A stretch of DNA of 64,000 nt, taken from the NCBI GenBank assembly GCA_934045905.1, contig OW203769.1, positions 15,841,705 through 15,905,704 of the forward strand, given 5' to 3'. Every line of letters starts with the position of its first letter. The stretch's first letter is position 1. The notes beneath the pieces are model-generated. The model saw nothing but the letters and a program-made list of their open reading frames with translations. It had not been told where the DNA came from and made no database searches. The position numbers were made by a program, and so were the translations under genes. Shown here piece by piece: positions 1 to 11,234 of this stretch. Source of the DNA: Leuctra nigra. Taxonomy: Eukaryota > Arthropoda > Insecta > Plecoptera > Leuctridae.

Positions 1-29
1 AGCGTTCTTTCCCTGTACCCTTGAAATGC
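1..29. repeat. Partial terminus of MITE family C
   Basis: The first bases (agcgttctttccctgtaccc) match the right end of the family C elements at 16342-16558 and around 28822, which also read tagcgttctt...taccctt. Only the terminus is inside the window, so the element continues off the left edge. Confidence 0.4.
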
Positions 30-742
30 TTTAGTTACACGGCAGTATATAATAACATTAGTCGCCAAGGGCAACGTAAACATGCTGGACCAGCATCTTC
101 ATCGAGATTCACGACACTCAAGACGTAAGCCCGGTCGTAATCTGTTGTAATTACAAGACGGGGTCTTAGCGGGGCAGCAAACTTGCTGTCGGGGGGTTGT
201 AAGCGTCCCAGCCCTTGAGAACTATAGTTTATCACACAAACCAGCCGCAAACAATCGCAACATGGCCGACGACGAGGATGGCGACATAAAATCAAATGGT
301 CCAGAGAGAGATGATCATAACGGACGTTATTGGATGCTGCGCTAAGTGAATTGCCGAGATCATTTCGTAGCTTGCCTTTTGGTATGTTGTACGGGCCAGA
401 CGATTTCACTGAAGCTGGATTTGACACAATTCAAGAATTACCTCAATAGGTTTTACCGACACCATTTTGATTGGTTGAAAAATTATAATGTTCTACTGAT
501 GGATTTAAAAGATAACTAATTTATTAAGAGGAGGGTTAAGATCGAAATCCGTAATTATTAAAATTGTGAACGTCTCCTTCACCTTGAAGAAATCAAAATA
601 AAGCCACAAATTGTGTAGAAGGACTGATATTTGTCAGTGACTTCTTTTCATAAAACATTTCTTCTCAAATTATGAACCAATAGTACCAAATATTACCAAT
701 AGTGGGTATGTAGATAGTATAGTTTTTTTAGAGTTGAGAGAA
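30..742. other. Unassigned A+T-rich DNA, no gene seen
   Basis: A 130-codon open frame on the minus strand (427-35) has no recognisable domain and no coding-like composition. If the exon at 3814-3880 belongs to a gene running leftward, this is intron sequence. Confidence 0.5.
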
Positions 743-744
743 TA

Positions 745-927
745 GACCAATTCAGAAATTATCTGGATGGCTCTGGATTCTAACGAATTTCACATGCAGT
801 ATGATTTTCCAGATGTGTATTCTTGTTGTAACCCATTGTTATAAAACGCGAACAGATAACTAGAAAACCAAACTGCATATGAATATATTAAGAAACCAGA
901 GCCACCCGGATATTTTCTGAATTGGTC
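745..927. mobile_element. Short TIR element (MITE family D), TA target site
   Basis: The ends are inverted repeats: left GACCAATTCAGAAATTATC, right complement GACCAATTCAGAAAATATC. The similarity continues inward through a shared GGCTCTGG motif for about 40 bp. A TA dinucleotide flanks each side, the target duplication used by Tc1/mariner-type transposases. There is no ORF, so it is non-autonomous. A related right end (ataatttctgaattgatcta) occurs at 25570-25590. Confidence 0.7.
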
Positions 928-932
928 TATTC

Positions 933-3640
933 AACATGTTTCAAGATCGACAATACATCGTCCAATTCACCTTTGTCTTTGTGAACTTCACCGGGCCGTG
1001 TCTTACTTTGAACCTCCACAAAATAGAAACGTGCTGTCTGTTTACCATCACAAAAGATTGTTTTTCTCCATAATTCCCAGTCGTTTTTCCGGCCGGCAAC
1101 GCGCCCCGTGGTTGTATGTGGAACTGATCAGCGAGCCAGCGAGGCGTGCACCATTCCCCTTCTATCCCTCGGTTCCCACGGGACATCTGACGCAATGATA
1201 TGGGCGAGCCCGAGACGGGAAGAAACGGTCCGGAAACTTCTCCCGAAATTCCTCCCTCCAAATCGTCCCTAGGGACGTTTGACCTACGAGTTAAAGCCAA
1301 CTTCCGAGGGGGGGGGGGGGGGAAACCTACTTTAGGGGACCAATTTTTGTCTCTCCAACAAAAAAGGGCTATCGACAGTTTGGAAACAATATCGTTGACG
1401 ATATATTGTTGTTAGACTTCGGACTTTGGCTTTTATTTATGTTAATGTTATGGCTTTAGGGAAATGTCCGTATAGAATGACGGGCGGAAAAGAGAAATTC
1501 TAGACAAATTTGACGCTGAGAAATGGTGGTAAAAGTATAAAGTTTGTGGAAGAGCGATGTTATTTTTAAGCGCTGCTGGGTATGAAGTTTTATCTTCTTC
1601 GGGATGTCAGATGCCAGGGAAAGTCGCTGGAGGAAAGTACTTTTTTCAGCTCCATTCGGTTCGTTGAAATTGCATTCTGAATATCCGTGACGATTGAATG
1701 TTACCGCCAAGATCATCTATCACCAGAGTGCGCTTAAGTCGAATAGTGCCCAACTTTTACGGTACTCAAGAGTTGACGACAGGACTTGGATGTGAATTGA
1801 TAAATACACACACTTATAGGGGGTTTCATACGTGATAAAATATTTTGTATTGCCCTTGATTGTGTCGAAAACGAATAGGTTCTTCGGGTAGAGGGCTATT
1901 TTGTAATTTTTTAATGACATGTTTTAAAAATGTCGATTATTTTGTAATTTGTATTGACTAATTTTGTTTTAAATCGAAACCATATTTCGAAGTTGCGCTG
2001 CAGTTTTAGTGTGTCAACCACTGAGCCAACTGCGGATGAATACATGAGTGAATAACGACGCTCGCGACATTGTGTAATATCCCTCCGCGCGGGAAATATA
2101 GTCCCGGATGAAGAGTGCTCGTGTTTAAATATTTACTGTGCTCTCCGCGTTGGAAAAACGACGAAAAACTTGTAGTAGATGAAAATAGTGGAGAATTCAT
2201 AAATAAAACAACGTGCTAGGGAAATTGGAAGGTTTACAGGGAAATATGTTACAAGAAAGGTTATGTAGTGCGATTTTCTGTCCTAGGAATATTTCTGCCG
2301 CAGTTATCTTGCAGTCACGTGTTATATTCAAATACATCTCTTATACCAACAAGAGGAACGAGCATCAAATAAATTTGTAAGTATATTACTAATATCTATA
2401 TAATTCATAGAAAATCTCATACTTCAAACCGTATAGACCAATTACCAAATTGTCGTTACAATTGTATTGTAACGAACCAATAAAAATACGCTCTTGAATA
2501 CAATTTCATATGCAGTTCGGTTTTCCCGATAGCAAATCATGTTTTACAACAATACTAAAGCGAGTTCTTCTGGAACTCAAAATATTCCCAAGAGATCATA
2601 AATATCTAATCTGTGTTGTCATTGTGTTGTCATTTTGCATGAAAATGTTTTTTTCACAACATGTTATGAATTCAGTTCATTTTCAAGTCTTCGTCATTTT
2701 TTTTATCAATTTTTTGAAATTCCCACATTTTTTAAAAATATTTTCATATTTTATTTCAATTGACCTATTATAGGTTAACAATGAGTCATACAAAGGCAAA
2801 GTAATATAATAAGACCATCGTTGGTAAGACTTTACCACCTGTTCTCCCTGTCTAAATCTACAGGTACAATTTTGATTGGTAATTTTTTAGTGCTTTTTCG
2901 TCCTTTTCTCACAACTTTTATGTACTATTACCTGCCTTTTTGTACAAAACATCCTAGCCCTTTGTGACTAACCCCATCTGTAAAGTCAAGTTGTAATCCC
3001 GCTGCTATTGAAAGCGGCTATCCCTGTGAACATATACATTATGATCCCCCCCCCCCCCTGCACTGTGTGGTGATGTTTATGCCTCCTACAGGTCACATGT
3101 GGCCGACAGAGGGTTGAAACCGCCCCTGACATGATAAACAACTCACATAGTCTTATTCACATGCGGGGTTGAAAGATGAAGATTCTTGGTTACAACACTC
3201 CAAGATGATTGCTAGGAAAGCGCTCTGAATAACGCGTTGATAAGCATGTGAATTGAGTTTCTGCTCTACAGACCTTGGAAAGAGCAGACACGAAATGACT
3301 CAAAGAAGCAGTGATAAAATATCTGACAATTTCTTGAAGAAATTTGACAAATATTTACAAACGCGCATAAAATGTCATTAAAATGAATGTTTATAACTTT
3401 TGAGGTAAACTAGTTTAGTCTGAAAATTGTCAAAAACAAAAAAATATTGGTCCCGATTACATGCATTTTAATTTAATCGGTTAAACGGTTTCAGTAAAAA
3501 TTTCAAAAAATCACATGATGTTGTTCACAACTATACACGAGACAGTATGTGTGCAAAATTTCAGATCGATTGGTTGAAAGGTTTGTCCTGGGTACTGCTG
3601 GCAAAAATACAAAAAAAAACGCACGCTCCATGAGGATTTA
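933..3640. other. No gene seen; poly-G and poly-C tracts
   Basis: Mostly A+T-rich sequence with short open frames only. It holds a G run at 1308-1322 and a C run at 3046-3058. Around 3548-3590 it contains the phrase gtgcaaaatttcagatcgat, which recurs near 18363 and (degenerate) 63515, so it belongs to a dispersed repeat. If the minus-strand exon at 3814-3880 is real, this stretch is its first intron. Confidence 0.5.
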
Positions 3641-3649
3641 TGTATATAT

Positions 3650-3760
3650 CTCAGCATTCAGTTTAGTAAATCTTGACGAGGCTTGCTGTTCTCTTTGGAA
3701 GATATCTATCACTATCAGTACCTCAGACGTAAAAGGGCGGAAGTCGATTTTGGTTCTTAA
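3650..3760. repeat. Degraded MITE family B fragment
   Basis: Ends in aaaagggcggaagtcgattt, the conserved end of family B (agaagggcggaagtc, see 40521-40741). The rest is too diverged to align by eye. Confidence 0.35.
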
Positions 3761-3813
3761 GGTAATCCACCGCAATCTTATGTACTGACAGGTAATCTGG
3801 ATCTCATTCTTAC

Positions 3814-3880
3814 CGTCAGTGAGCGCGAGTGACGTCATCGCCAGGACGATCAGGATCACGTGACCCGCGTGCGCCGCCAT
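3814..3880 (-). CDS. First coding exon of an unidentified secreted or membrane protein
   Basis: Reading leftward from 3880, the frame encodes MAAHAGHVILIVLAMTSLAL followed by T-D and the first base of a glycine codon. This is a typical signal peptide: short N-region, hydrophobic core VILIVLA, then small residues. The exon ends at a strong donor (GACG|GTAAGA, GT at 813-812), giving a phase-1 intron just after the signal peptide, common in genes for extracellular and Ig-type proteins. The start codon sits in CAAGATGGCGGC, an exact match to the TISU consensus SAASATGGCGGC, which combines an initiator, a YY1 site and a Kozak context (A at -3, G at +4). An in-frame ATG eight codons upstream lacks this context. 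No downstream exon is recognised in the window, so the protein family is unknown. The call rests on the combined start, signal peptide, donor and promoter evidence. Confidence 0.6.
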
Positions 3881-4045
3881 CTTGGATGCGTTCTCCTGGA
3901 TCACGTGGTCATCGGGTGCGAGCGAGACAGAGCGTGAGGGAACACGTTAGAGTGAGTGAGAAGGAACGTCTCGATCCTTCACGATGACGTCATCATGCCG
4001 CGCGCTGATTGGTCGACCATCGCGGTGGCTCGGTAGGTCAATCTG
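3881..4045 (-). promoter_or_regulatory. Putative promoter of the 3814-3880 exon
   Basis: A CpG-rich island in A+T-rich surroundings, directly upstream of the minus-strand start codon. It holds a perfect CRE (TGACGTCA, 3985-3992) and, farther upstream, an inverted ATTGG at 4008-4012 that reads CCAAT on the coding strand. A second TGACGTCA lies inside the exon at 3830-3837. No TATA box is seen, as expected for a TISU/YY1-type start. The transcription start is not determined; TISU genes usually have very short 5' leaders. Confidence 0.45.
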
Positions 4046-4132
4046 CAGACAAGGATACAAACTAGAGTTAGATAATACAAGAAACAATACAAATAAAACA
4101 TTAAACTTTACCCAGTTCTGTCAATTTGATTG

Positions 4133-4237
4133 AATGAAAATCGCTCAAAAATGAGTTACCTAAATCCACTCAAAAATGTTACGAAATTGTTCCTTTTTTG
4201 AGTGGATCTAACTCATTTTAGAACGATTTTCACTCAT
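4133..4237. repeat. Foldback (palindromic) repeat
   Basis: The left arm (tgaaaatcgctcaaaaatga, then gttacctaaatccactcaaa) is complementary to the right arm (tttgagtggatctaactcat, then tttagaacgattttcactca) with few mismatches, leaving a loop of about 20 bp. It looks like a small MITE or solo palindrome. No clear target duplication was found. Confidence 0.7.
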
Positions 4238-4243
4238 ACAAAT

Positions 4244-4390
4244 TTAACGTGTGTCTGTCCGTCTGTCCGTCCGTCTGTCTGTCCGTCTGTCCGTCTGTCC
4301 ATCTGTCTGTCTGTGGAGAACGCCGTCGCGCGCATCCACATGGTACGCATTGGTCATGCTTTACATGACGGGTCCCTCTAGTATAAGTAT
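4244..4390 (+). repeat. GTCT/GTCC microsatellite plus dispersed repeat
   Basis: 4251-4315 is an imperfect (GTCTGTCC)n tract. It is followed by GTGGAGAACGCCGTCGCGCG and, at its end, GACGGGTCCCTCTAGT. The same two blocks flank the MULE-like insertion at 11274-11654, so this is a dispersed repeat with its own microsatellite start. Confidence 0.65.
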
Positions 4391-4394
4391 AATT

Positions 4395-4580
4395 GTTATT
4401 TGCTCGTGGTTTCCCTCAGACAAGAGGCAAATGATGGGAAGGTTCCCTATTGGGCTACGACCACTTCCCTCTGTCCTACTGTCCATCCCTACTGATTCTG
4501 CATCAAAATCATCTTTATCATCATTTATCCGGCGCTATTAGACTGGTCGCAGAACAGTGCGTCGTTAAACGTCACTAAAA
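4395..4580 (+). repeat. SINE copy S4, lacking the tRNA head
   Basis: Carries the SINE family core (CCCTCAGacaagaggcaaatg, then ATGGGAAGGTTCCCTA) and the 3' domain (ATCCGGCGCTATTAGACTGG, then CAGAACAGTGCGTCG). It aligns with the copies at 15205-15410 and 33397-33590 and with the SINE hosting the satellite at 11707-13420. The 5' tRNA-like part with its B box is missing. Confidence 0.65.
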
Positions 4581-7500
4581 TGGAAATATCGTTCACATTG
4601 TCATTTATTTGTCACTCTTCGGCTTTTGCCAAACTGCATGAAAGCTTGAAACCAGATCAAACTGTTTTCTGATTGGTAATATGAATCTATGACGTCATTA
4701 AATACCTCGACCCTTTAATTGACTTAATCGAGTTTATGCTGAATTGGAAACATTTTGGCAAATCGCTGCTTCTAGACAGCCGAGGAAACAAGTTGTCGCT
4801 GCTTCGAACCTCGCGCCCACGACACAAACTACCCCCCCTCCCCCCCACCCCCCACCCCCTCCGATAGACGTTCACATTCATTACGCCGGCGAACAGTTCT
4901 AATGGCCGGCATTTAATCCCGGAAACCAATCAAATTGCCTTTTTCGTTTTGTCTCGCGCGGAATTGCAGCGAGAATTAACGACATCGAACGTTTCGGAAA
5001 CAACAGTTTGAATTCGTTAGCTGCAGTTCGCGACTGTGTTTTGGGCTTGATAATGGGCCAGAGATTATCGGGACAGCAAAACAAACAGACTGTTGAAAGC
5101 CAATATTCGGAAATCAAATTACATTGTGTGGAATACTGGAGGGTTTTAGTTTGTAATGGGAACTATTAGTTGATTGAAATGTACTCGTCGATTTGCTTGT
5201 CTCGTTAATCATTTTAATTCAGTTAGTTTTAGCTCAGATTGAATTGAATTATTCCAACTATCTGTGCTTTTCACTAATTAAATAGATTTTATGACTGTAC
5301 CCAGTCTGTACCCGAGCTGTACCCCTGGGTACATCTGAATATATATTGAAATGCCGATAACTGCGTTAAAATATTTGACTACACCAATTTACACCAATTT
5401 AAATTTTCATCGATGCATGCGATTTTCATTTATAAAATTGTAATCTCAATAAAAAAGTTTAATTTTGAAAATCCGGAAATCTTAATTCCCAATTGTTACG
5501 CAACGCTTATAACGTTTAGAAGAATATTTTAAGTTGAAATCATAATTATAGTTCTTCGAAAAAATATATTTTTCTAAAGTGGTTTTCAGCTGCATAATGC
5601 AATTAAGGTAACAAAATCCCTTTCAAATTTCACCTCTAATAACAGTTAGGTTATGTAGAATACGAACATGTTTATAAATTGAGTTTAAACGACAACGATT
5701 TGACCTTTCAGAGAACACCAACAGCGAGATAACTACCAAAAAACTTCAACAAAACGCCTTCTCCAATCGTTTTCGTCGAAGTCCAATAATCCTACCTCCT
5801 CTCTGTGTAAAAGAAAACACAGCGCACATTGTGAAATGTGATGCCTCCCAAAACCGTCCCACACAGAAGGTATTACAAATTTATAATCACATATTATTTA
5901 AATTTCCGACTGTGGAATAATAAGAAAATGATATTTGATCCGGGCGCAATCGCCGGTTTCAAGCAATCGGCTTGTAAATGGCTTTAGTGGGAAGAACTTA
6001 TTAAACATACAAACTTGATGATTGCTTTCATCGTAACGCCTTCTTAGATGATCATTTACATGAGCTGTTAGACCTTGCATTTGACTAGACGACGCAAGCG
6101 GCCCGTTTACAACACAGTCTATATAGTCACGTGACATGAGTGTATGAAAATATGTCAATACATATATTTATCAATGCCTGTTAAATATTTAATTGCTAAT
6201 AAAATAAGGCCACTTACAAAATCTATCAATTCGTAGTAATTTGAGAGTGTAAATTTGTATGAGTTTTCTTTTATCCTGTACGGGTGTTGTCACTATTTTA
6301 TAAATATTTACTGATTTAACAGAATGTAGAGCGAACTGAAATACAAAATATGTTCCATTTTGCTGTAAATTATTTACGTTGGGAAGTTCTGTACGTAAGC
6401 ATGATTTTACAAAATTAAAAAATGTTAAAATGTATAGATAAAAATAGTTATAAAAGATCTTCAAGAAACACAGTCTTACTACTTACTATCATTGACACAA
6501 ACTTTGAACGAAAAATGCACATGTACAATTAATATTCTGTGCAGTTACGTCAAGAATCTAGATATCTTTAATCAATGAAAATATAACTTGATTGATAGAT
6601 TGACATTGGAAGGCCCTGCTGAGCTATCCCGGAAGAATTCAAGAATTCTCTAGCGCTTCGGAAGACTCGCTTCGTCTATCAATGCAAGGTCTGTGTATCA
6701 ACTCCAGTGGGAGGCTGACGATCAAGATGAGACAGAGATGCCGATGAGAGAGATGACGGATCATGGGCGGAGGAATCAGCCCGATCATTTCCCGTCATTA
6801 TGTCTTTATGTCATTATGTCTTTATGCCATTATGTCTCTACTTGGTCGACATCGGGTATCGGGTATTTTGTCGTATTGAATACTAATTTTGACCCCGGCG
6901 ATTATCTTACTGCTTCATTATTAAATTACTAAACCTTTCTTACAAAACAATTTGTGTAATTTCCGGGTCTTTTGTTGAAAAATAATTACGTATTTCGTCG
7001 AACGATTGTAAATTTTGCACAAGATTTCGGGCACTTTTGTTTGTGAAAATGATAAGTGCCGATAATGTTTTAACGATCAATCATGTTGAAACATCGGGCG
7101 GTGAAAGTTGCTTCACAATTTCCCGTGATTATATGTGTATTCTGGGAAGAAATTGTTTCAATGATTACATACTCTGTATCGAATATTAATTCTGCCAATA
7201 TACCTAGTCCGTCATTATGTTATCTAGGTGGCTCTATAGGTTCTACAAAATTTCACATGTAACTTGTAAAATCAAATTGCAGGTGATTTCTCTGTCAGAT
7301 GATTCATGAACAGGGCTGAATAAAGTATAAGCTTTCAAATATTGATTTAGAAACTGCAATTGGTCGAATTTACTGTCCTCAACACAATTGCTAAAAGTTA
7401 ACTTGCAACAATTACTTTGTTTTGCGCAGGTCAAACCGTTTAACCCATCAATTAGGGCAGAGATGAAAATAAAATGGTGAATACACTAATCAAAGAATTT

Positions 7501-7751
7501 AAAGCAATAAGATTGCTTATGCCAATGCTTGGAAACCAGTTCGTAAACTAATTACCATTTTCTTACTGTAGTAATTACCCATCAGTAAACCTAAGCCCAA
7601 GCTGCCATTCATTTGCCAAAATTAGTTTCTACTCTGTCAAAATTGGGAAAACGCCCTTTCTTTTTTAACAGTGTAAAAAATAAAAGCTAAAAAACCTGTT
7701 TCAGCTAACATTTCCGAGTTTTTAGCCCTATGGTCTCTTATTTTTACAGTG

Positions 7752-7783
<32 letters not shown>

Positions 7784-8013
7784 TCCGAATTAAAAAAATA
7801 CGTGTTTTGTCGACTAACTTGTGAACCACTATTTGGTAATTGACGAAGCGTTTGTTTTAAAACCGGAACGTGCATGTTCCCACAACAAACCTAAAGAACC
7901 TCCCTTGTGTGTTTACAGTCTCACATACCACAGCTACCGTCTTAGCTCTCTGTCTTCTGCGCTTGCGCCAGACTGTCTGGCAACTACAGCCTTCTAGACG
8001 CCGTTGTAGCAAA
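4581..8013. other. No gene seen; A+T-rich, poly-A tract
   Basis: Only short, low-complexity open frames on either strand. It contains a C-rich stretch at 4832-4860, an imperfect short palindrome near 6590-6690 and an A23 tract at 7761-7783. A CpG-richer patch (about 4890-5090) has no splice-flanked open frame I would trust. Confidence 0.5.
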
Positions 8014-8335
8014 TAGAGAGAAGAATTGTTTTATAAGTGGGTGTTACTTTGACAGGATGTTCACATGATCAGTCGGATTGTATATTAGCAGCACTTTTTC
8101 ATTTTTGCTTCGTGCCTTGGTTTTGAGCGGTTCAACAAAACCGCTCAAAACTATGAAATTTCCGATACGATGAGACCATACCCGTGAACCAATTGATCTC
8201 AAATTTGAATTATGATTAGACAAAAGACAAACTTACGGTTATCAATTGGCACATTTTTTAAATTATATTCCATACTGTACCCACTGAGACAAGAAAATAT
8301 ACAATATTTCACCAAAAATCAATTAATTATTACTA
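8014..8335 (+). repeat. Family F repeat, left copy of an inverted pair
   Basis: This 320-bp segment reappears, inverted and diverged, at 10271-10600. Shared blocks include gagacaagaaaatatacaat, agcactttttcatttttgct (complement at the other site) and the run through ttcacatgatcagtc. The two copies could be the terminal repeats of one ~2.6-kb element or two independent insertions. Confidence 0.65.
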
Positions 8336-8375
8336 ATTAACGAATCAAAAAAATTAAAAATGTACCAAATAATAA

Positions 8376-8460
8376 CCATAAATATTCTTTTATCTAATCA
8401 TGATGAAAATTTCAAATCATTTCGTCCAACCATTTTGTCTCCAATCGTATCCAAAAGAGT
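8376..8460 (-). repeat. Family F partial copy
   Basis: The stretch cttttatctaatcatgatga...ctccaatcgtatccaaa matches 10380-10452 inside the right family F copy, in the same orientation. It sits about 40 bp from the end of the left inverted copy. Confidence 0.5.
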
Positions 8461-9387
8461 GTCTGAAACACGCGGCAAAATAGCTCGCGCTGGTAGCACC
8501 TTAATCCACTGCCTCCTAGACACCGCCATCAATCCACCGCCCCCTAGATATGAGCAATGCGAGGAATCTCACGTCATTTGTCCGCAATGGCCGGGAATTA
8601 ATCTCGAGTCGGTTTTTTACACCTGTGAACAGGTATTATTTGGACAGGCTTCGAGAGAGGTGAAGTGTGTTTTTTATGTTCTCTTCTTTCTTTGCCCTGT
8701 TTTGATGGTGCTGCATATAAACACCTCTTTAGAAGGTTCTACAGGTGGTGAAATGTAGGTGTGTTCTCCGAGACGGGCGTTCGTCAGGTGGTTTCGGTCG
8801 ACGAGCGGATGTCTTCGGGTGGAGTAGAGATGAAAGAAGAGTGCGGAAACCTTTTTGCTTTTTATAAAATATTAAATTCATATGGAAAATGTACATTTAT
8901 TGTGCAGGGCAGAACTCAAAATTCCGCCAGATGTGAAAGAGTTGAATTGCAAGGTGGTTACAAAGTATTTAGAAATGAAGATATTCTTTTTTAGGCACGT
9001 CATAATAATTGTTGTATTACAACAATGAAATGTATGGTCTCTTAAATAATACAACTATTACAATATTGAAAGGAGTTAATTTACATTAAAGTGGACCCCC
9101 AACTCTACAATTCCAGTATATTACACTACGAGTTATTTTGTATTTTCTTGCTAAATAATTACTTTCTCAAAAAATAAAAAATATATACAAAATTAGAAAG
9201 TATACTGTGTTTTGACCCTTGTGCAATGTTTTCAATTTTCGTATCTCCATGTACGCTATAAATTCATGTAAAATCCTGAATTATATTTGTAATAAGGAAA
9301 TGTTTTGCATCCAGAGGATTAAAGAAAGTAACCAGCTACAAAACGTCTTAATTCACAAAGATACATAAATTAATTCCAATGGCCGAT
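8461..9387. other. No gene seen
   Basis: A 132-codon open frame (8360-8758) runs into this stretch but is unlike any family I know and partly overlaps a repeat copy. The remainder is A+T-rich without recognisable elements. Confidence 0.45.
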
Positions 9388-9600
9388 TAAAACCCCCGAC
9401 CGTAGCATGTACGCGCTGGTGTTCCGAGCATCTTGTTTTCCCGAGTCACTTATCAAGCTTATACGACGCGGTGATAGCTTCTCGCGGCAGCGATCATCCC
9501 TCGCCGGGACACCAGGTCGTGCTCGCGCGCACGGGTGTTCTCCCGAGTATCTTAGCTCGCGGCGACCTCGTGTAACGCTAAATCAGGATTAGAAGGAGAT
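9388..9600. repeat. CpG-rich island related to the 68-bp tandem monomer
   Basis: Starts cccccgaccgtagcatgtac and continues gcgctggtgttccgagcat. This resembles the 68-bp monomer at 16564-17040 (cccgaccgtgcacgtacgaa, then ctggtgttctgt). A second, weaker copy of the ggtgttc...cgag.atctt part is at about 9531-9552. It may be a diverged single relative of the monomer. Confidence 0.4.
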
Positions 9601-10104
9601 GATTTCAACGGCAAGATGGATGGGCTTTTAGATTCTCGTTTCACACTCTTGACTAATAGTTCGGGACCAAACACAGAGTTAAAGCTCTCACAAGATTTTA
9701 ATTTCATCTTTTAACCTGTTATTATTTTCGAATTAGGAATTATTTCGAAGTTGGATAGGTAGGTACTAAATTCCTCCCGGCCAAAATAATTAGTATCTCT
9801 TATTTACAAGAGAAAACGTAACGTTTTTATATAAAAATAAAAATTATAAATGTTTAATATAAGTACATAATTTTAATATGTATGTATTTAAATATCTAGG
9901 AGTTATAGACATTTTCAATTGCAAATGCAAAAGTTGATTGTTTCTTAGAATGTCTCTAATTGTCATATTAAAAGTATACATTAGCTACATTTCTTCTAAA
10001 TGGACTGATGTATAATTAATAGATTTAACAAAAACACAAGCTAAATCAACAAACTAAGCCTGTTATTAAAACATTAAGTATATATGAAATTTTCAGTGTA
10101 ATTA
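9601..10104. other. No gene seen
   Basis: A+T-rich sequence without open frames, clear repeats or promoter-like features that I can identify. Confidence 0.5.
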
Positions 10105-10262
10105 TAGACGGACAAGTTGCCTAAGGCTGTAACACTACAAAGACCTAGGTTCGATTCCCACAGAAGACTGAGTATATTTTTTTGTGTTCCTCAGTCGAAA
10201 GACTAATTAATGGGAAGGTTCCATACAAATATGGCTCACCGCCTCCTTCCCATCGGGAAGTA
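10105..10262 (+). repeat. tRNA-derived SINE copy S1
   Basis: The head ggacaagttgcctaaggctg is followed by a canonical pol III B box (GGTTCGATTCCC, about 10150). The core CCTCAGTCGAAAGACTAATT, then ATGGGAAGGTTCC, and the GCCTCCTTCCCA block complete it. The head matches S3 (33397-33590) almost exactly. The 3' CAGAACAGTGCG domain is absent; the copy abuts family F. Confidence 0.75.
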
Positions 10263-10270
10263 ACCAAATA

Positions 10271-10600
10271 ATAGTAATAATTAGTTGATTTTTGGTGAAA
10301 TATTGTATATTTTCTTGTCTCGCTGGGTGCCTTATGAAATTAAATTTAAAAAATGTTTTAAGTGATAACCCTAAGTTTGTCTTTTATCTAATCATGATTA
10401 AAATTTGAGATCAATTGGTTCACGGGTTTAATCTCCAATCGTATCGGAAATTTCATAGTTTTATGCGGTTTTGTTGAATAACCGGCACCAAATAACAAGG
10501 CACGAAGCAAAAATGATAAAGTGCTACTAATATACAATCAGACTGATCATGTGAACATCCTATCAAAGTACACCCACTTATGAAACAATGTTTCTCTCTC
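10271..10600 (-). repeat. Family F repeat, right copy of the inverted pair
   Basis: Reverse complement of 8014-8335 at clearly recognisable but diverged identity, from atagtaataattagttgatt to cttatgaaacaatgtttctc. Confidence 0.65.
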
Positions 10601-11234
10601 AATTTGCTAAAACGGCCGAGCGCTTGGCCTCTCTGATGTGTATGACATTGTGTTGATGGATGATCTTTACACATGCATAATGGCGTCATTGCAATTGAAA
10701 CACGCTGCTAATTGCGAGCTGAAGATGTACATGTTCTTCCCATGATGCATCAGCAGTGGGAAAGTAGTTGCGCAATAACTCACATTTACTTCACATTAAC
10801 TTGTAGTTGCAATTAGTTACACGGTTACTCGGCTAATAATATGCAAATAAAGTGCTACATAACTCCTGGCGGTTTATAGACTCAGTTGGCGAGGCAAGAG
10901 GCAATAACTTTGCTACATGTGAACGCGTTGATAAGCGAGCATGATGACCTTGAACACAGCTTCTAGCTCAGATTATCCAGTAGTAAAGTAGGTGAAACCA
11001 AGAGACCGATCTTGCTAGAAATCCGTAGTGAGACTTACAGGAGTGCATTGAATATTTTGTGAAAATTTTGACTTAGATCGTTTCTTCGGTTGACCTGTAG
11101 TGAAAAAGACACACAAAAAACAAAGTTTAGAGCCATATTTGGTGATTTATAGCGGAAATTCTTCGATGTTTTCAATTATTGTCCTGTTGCTGAGTTTTAT
11201 TTTGTTAAATTATTTATATACTTATAGTTACTCA
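10601..11234. other. No gene; older repeat around 10920-11050
   Basis: The segment acgcgttgataagcgagcat...gaaaccaagagaccgatcttgctagaaat recurs in reverse complement at about 61805-61935, and its ACGCGTTGATAAG part also at about 3232 and 63354. It is therefore a dispersed repeat. No open frame of interest is present. Confidence 0.45.

Noticed and set aside
8360..8758. 132-codon plus ORF
   Set aside because: The start overlaps a family F repeat copy; no domain or coding-like composition.
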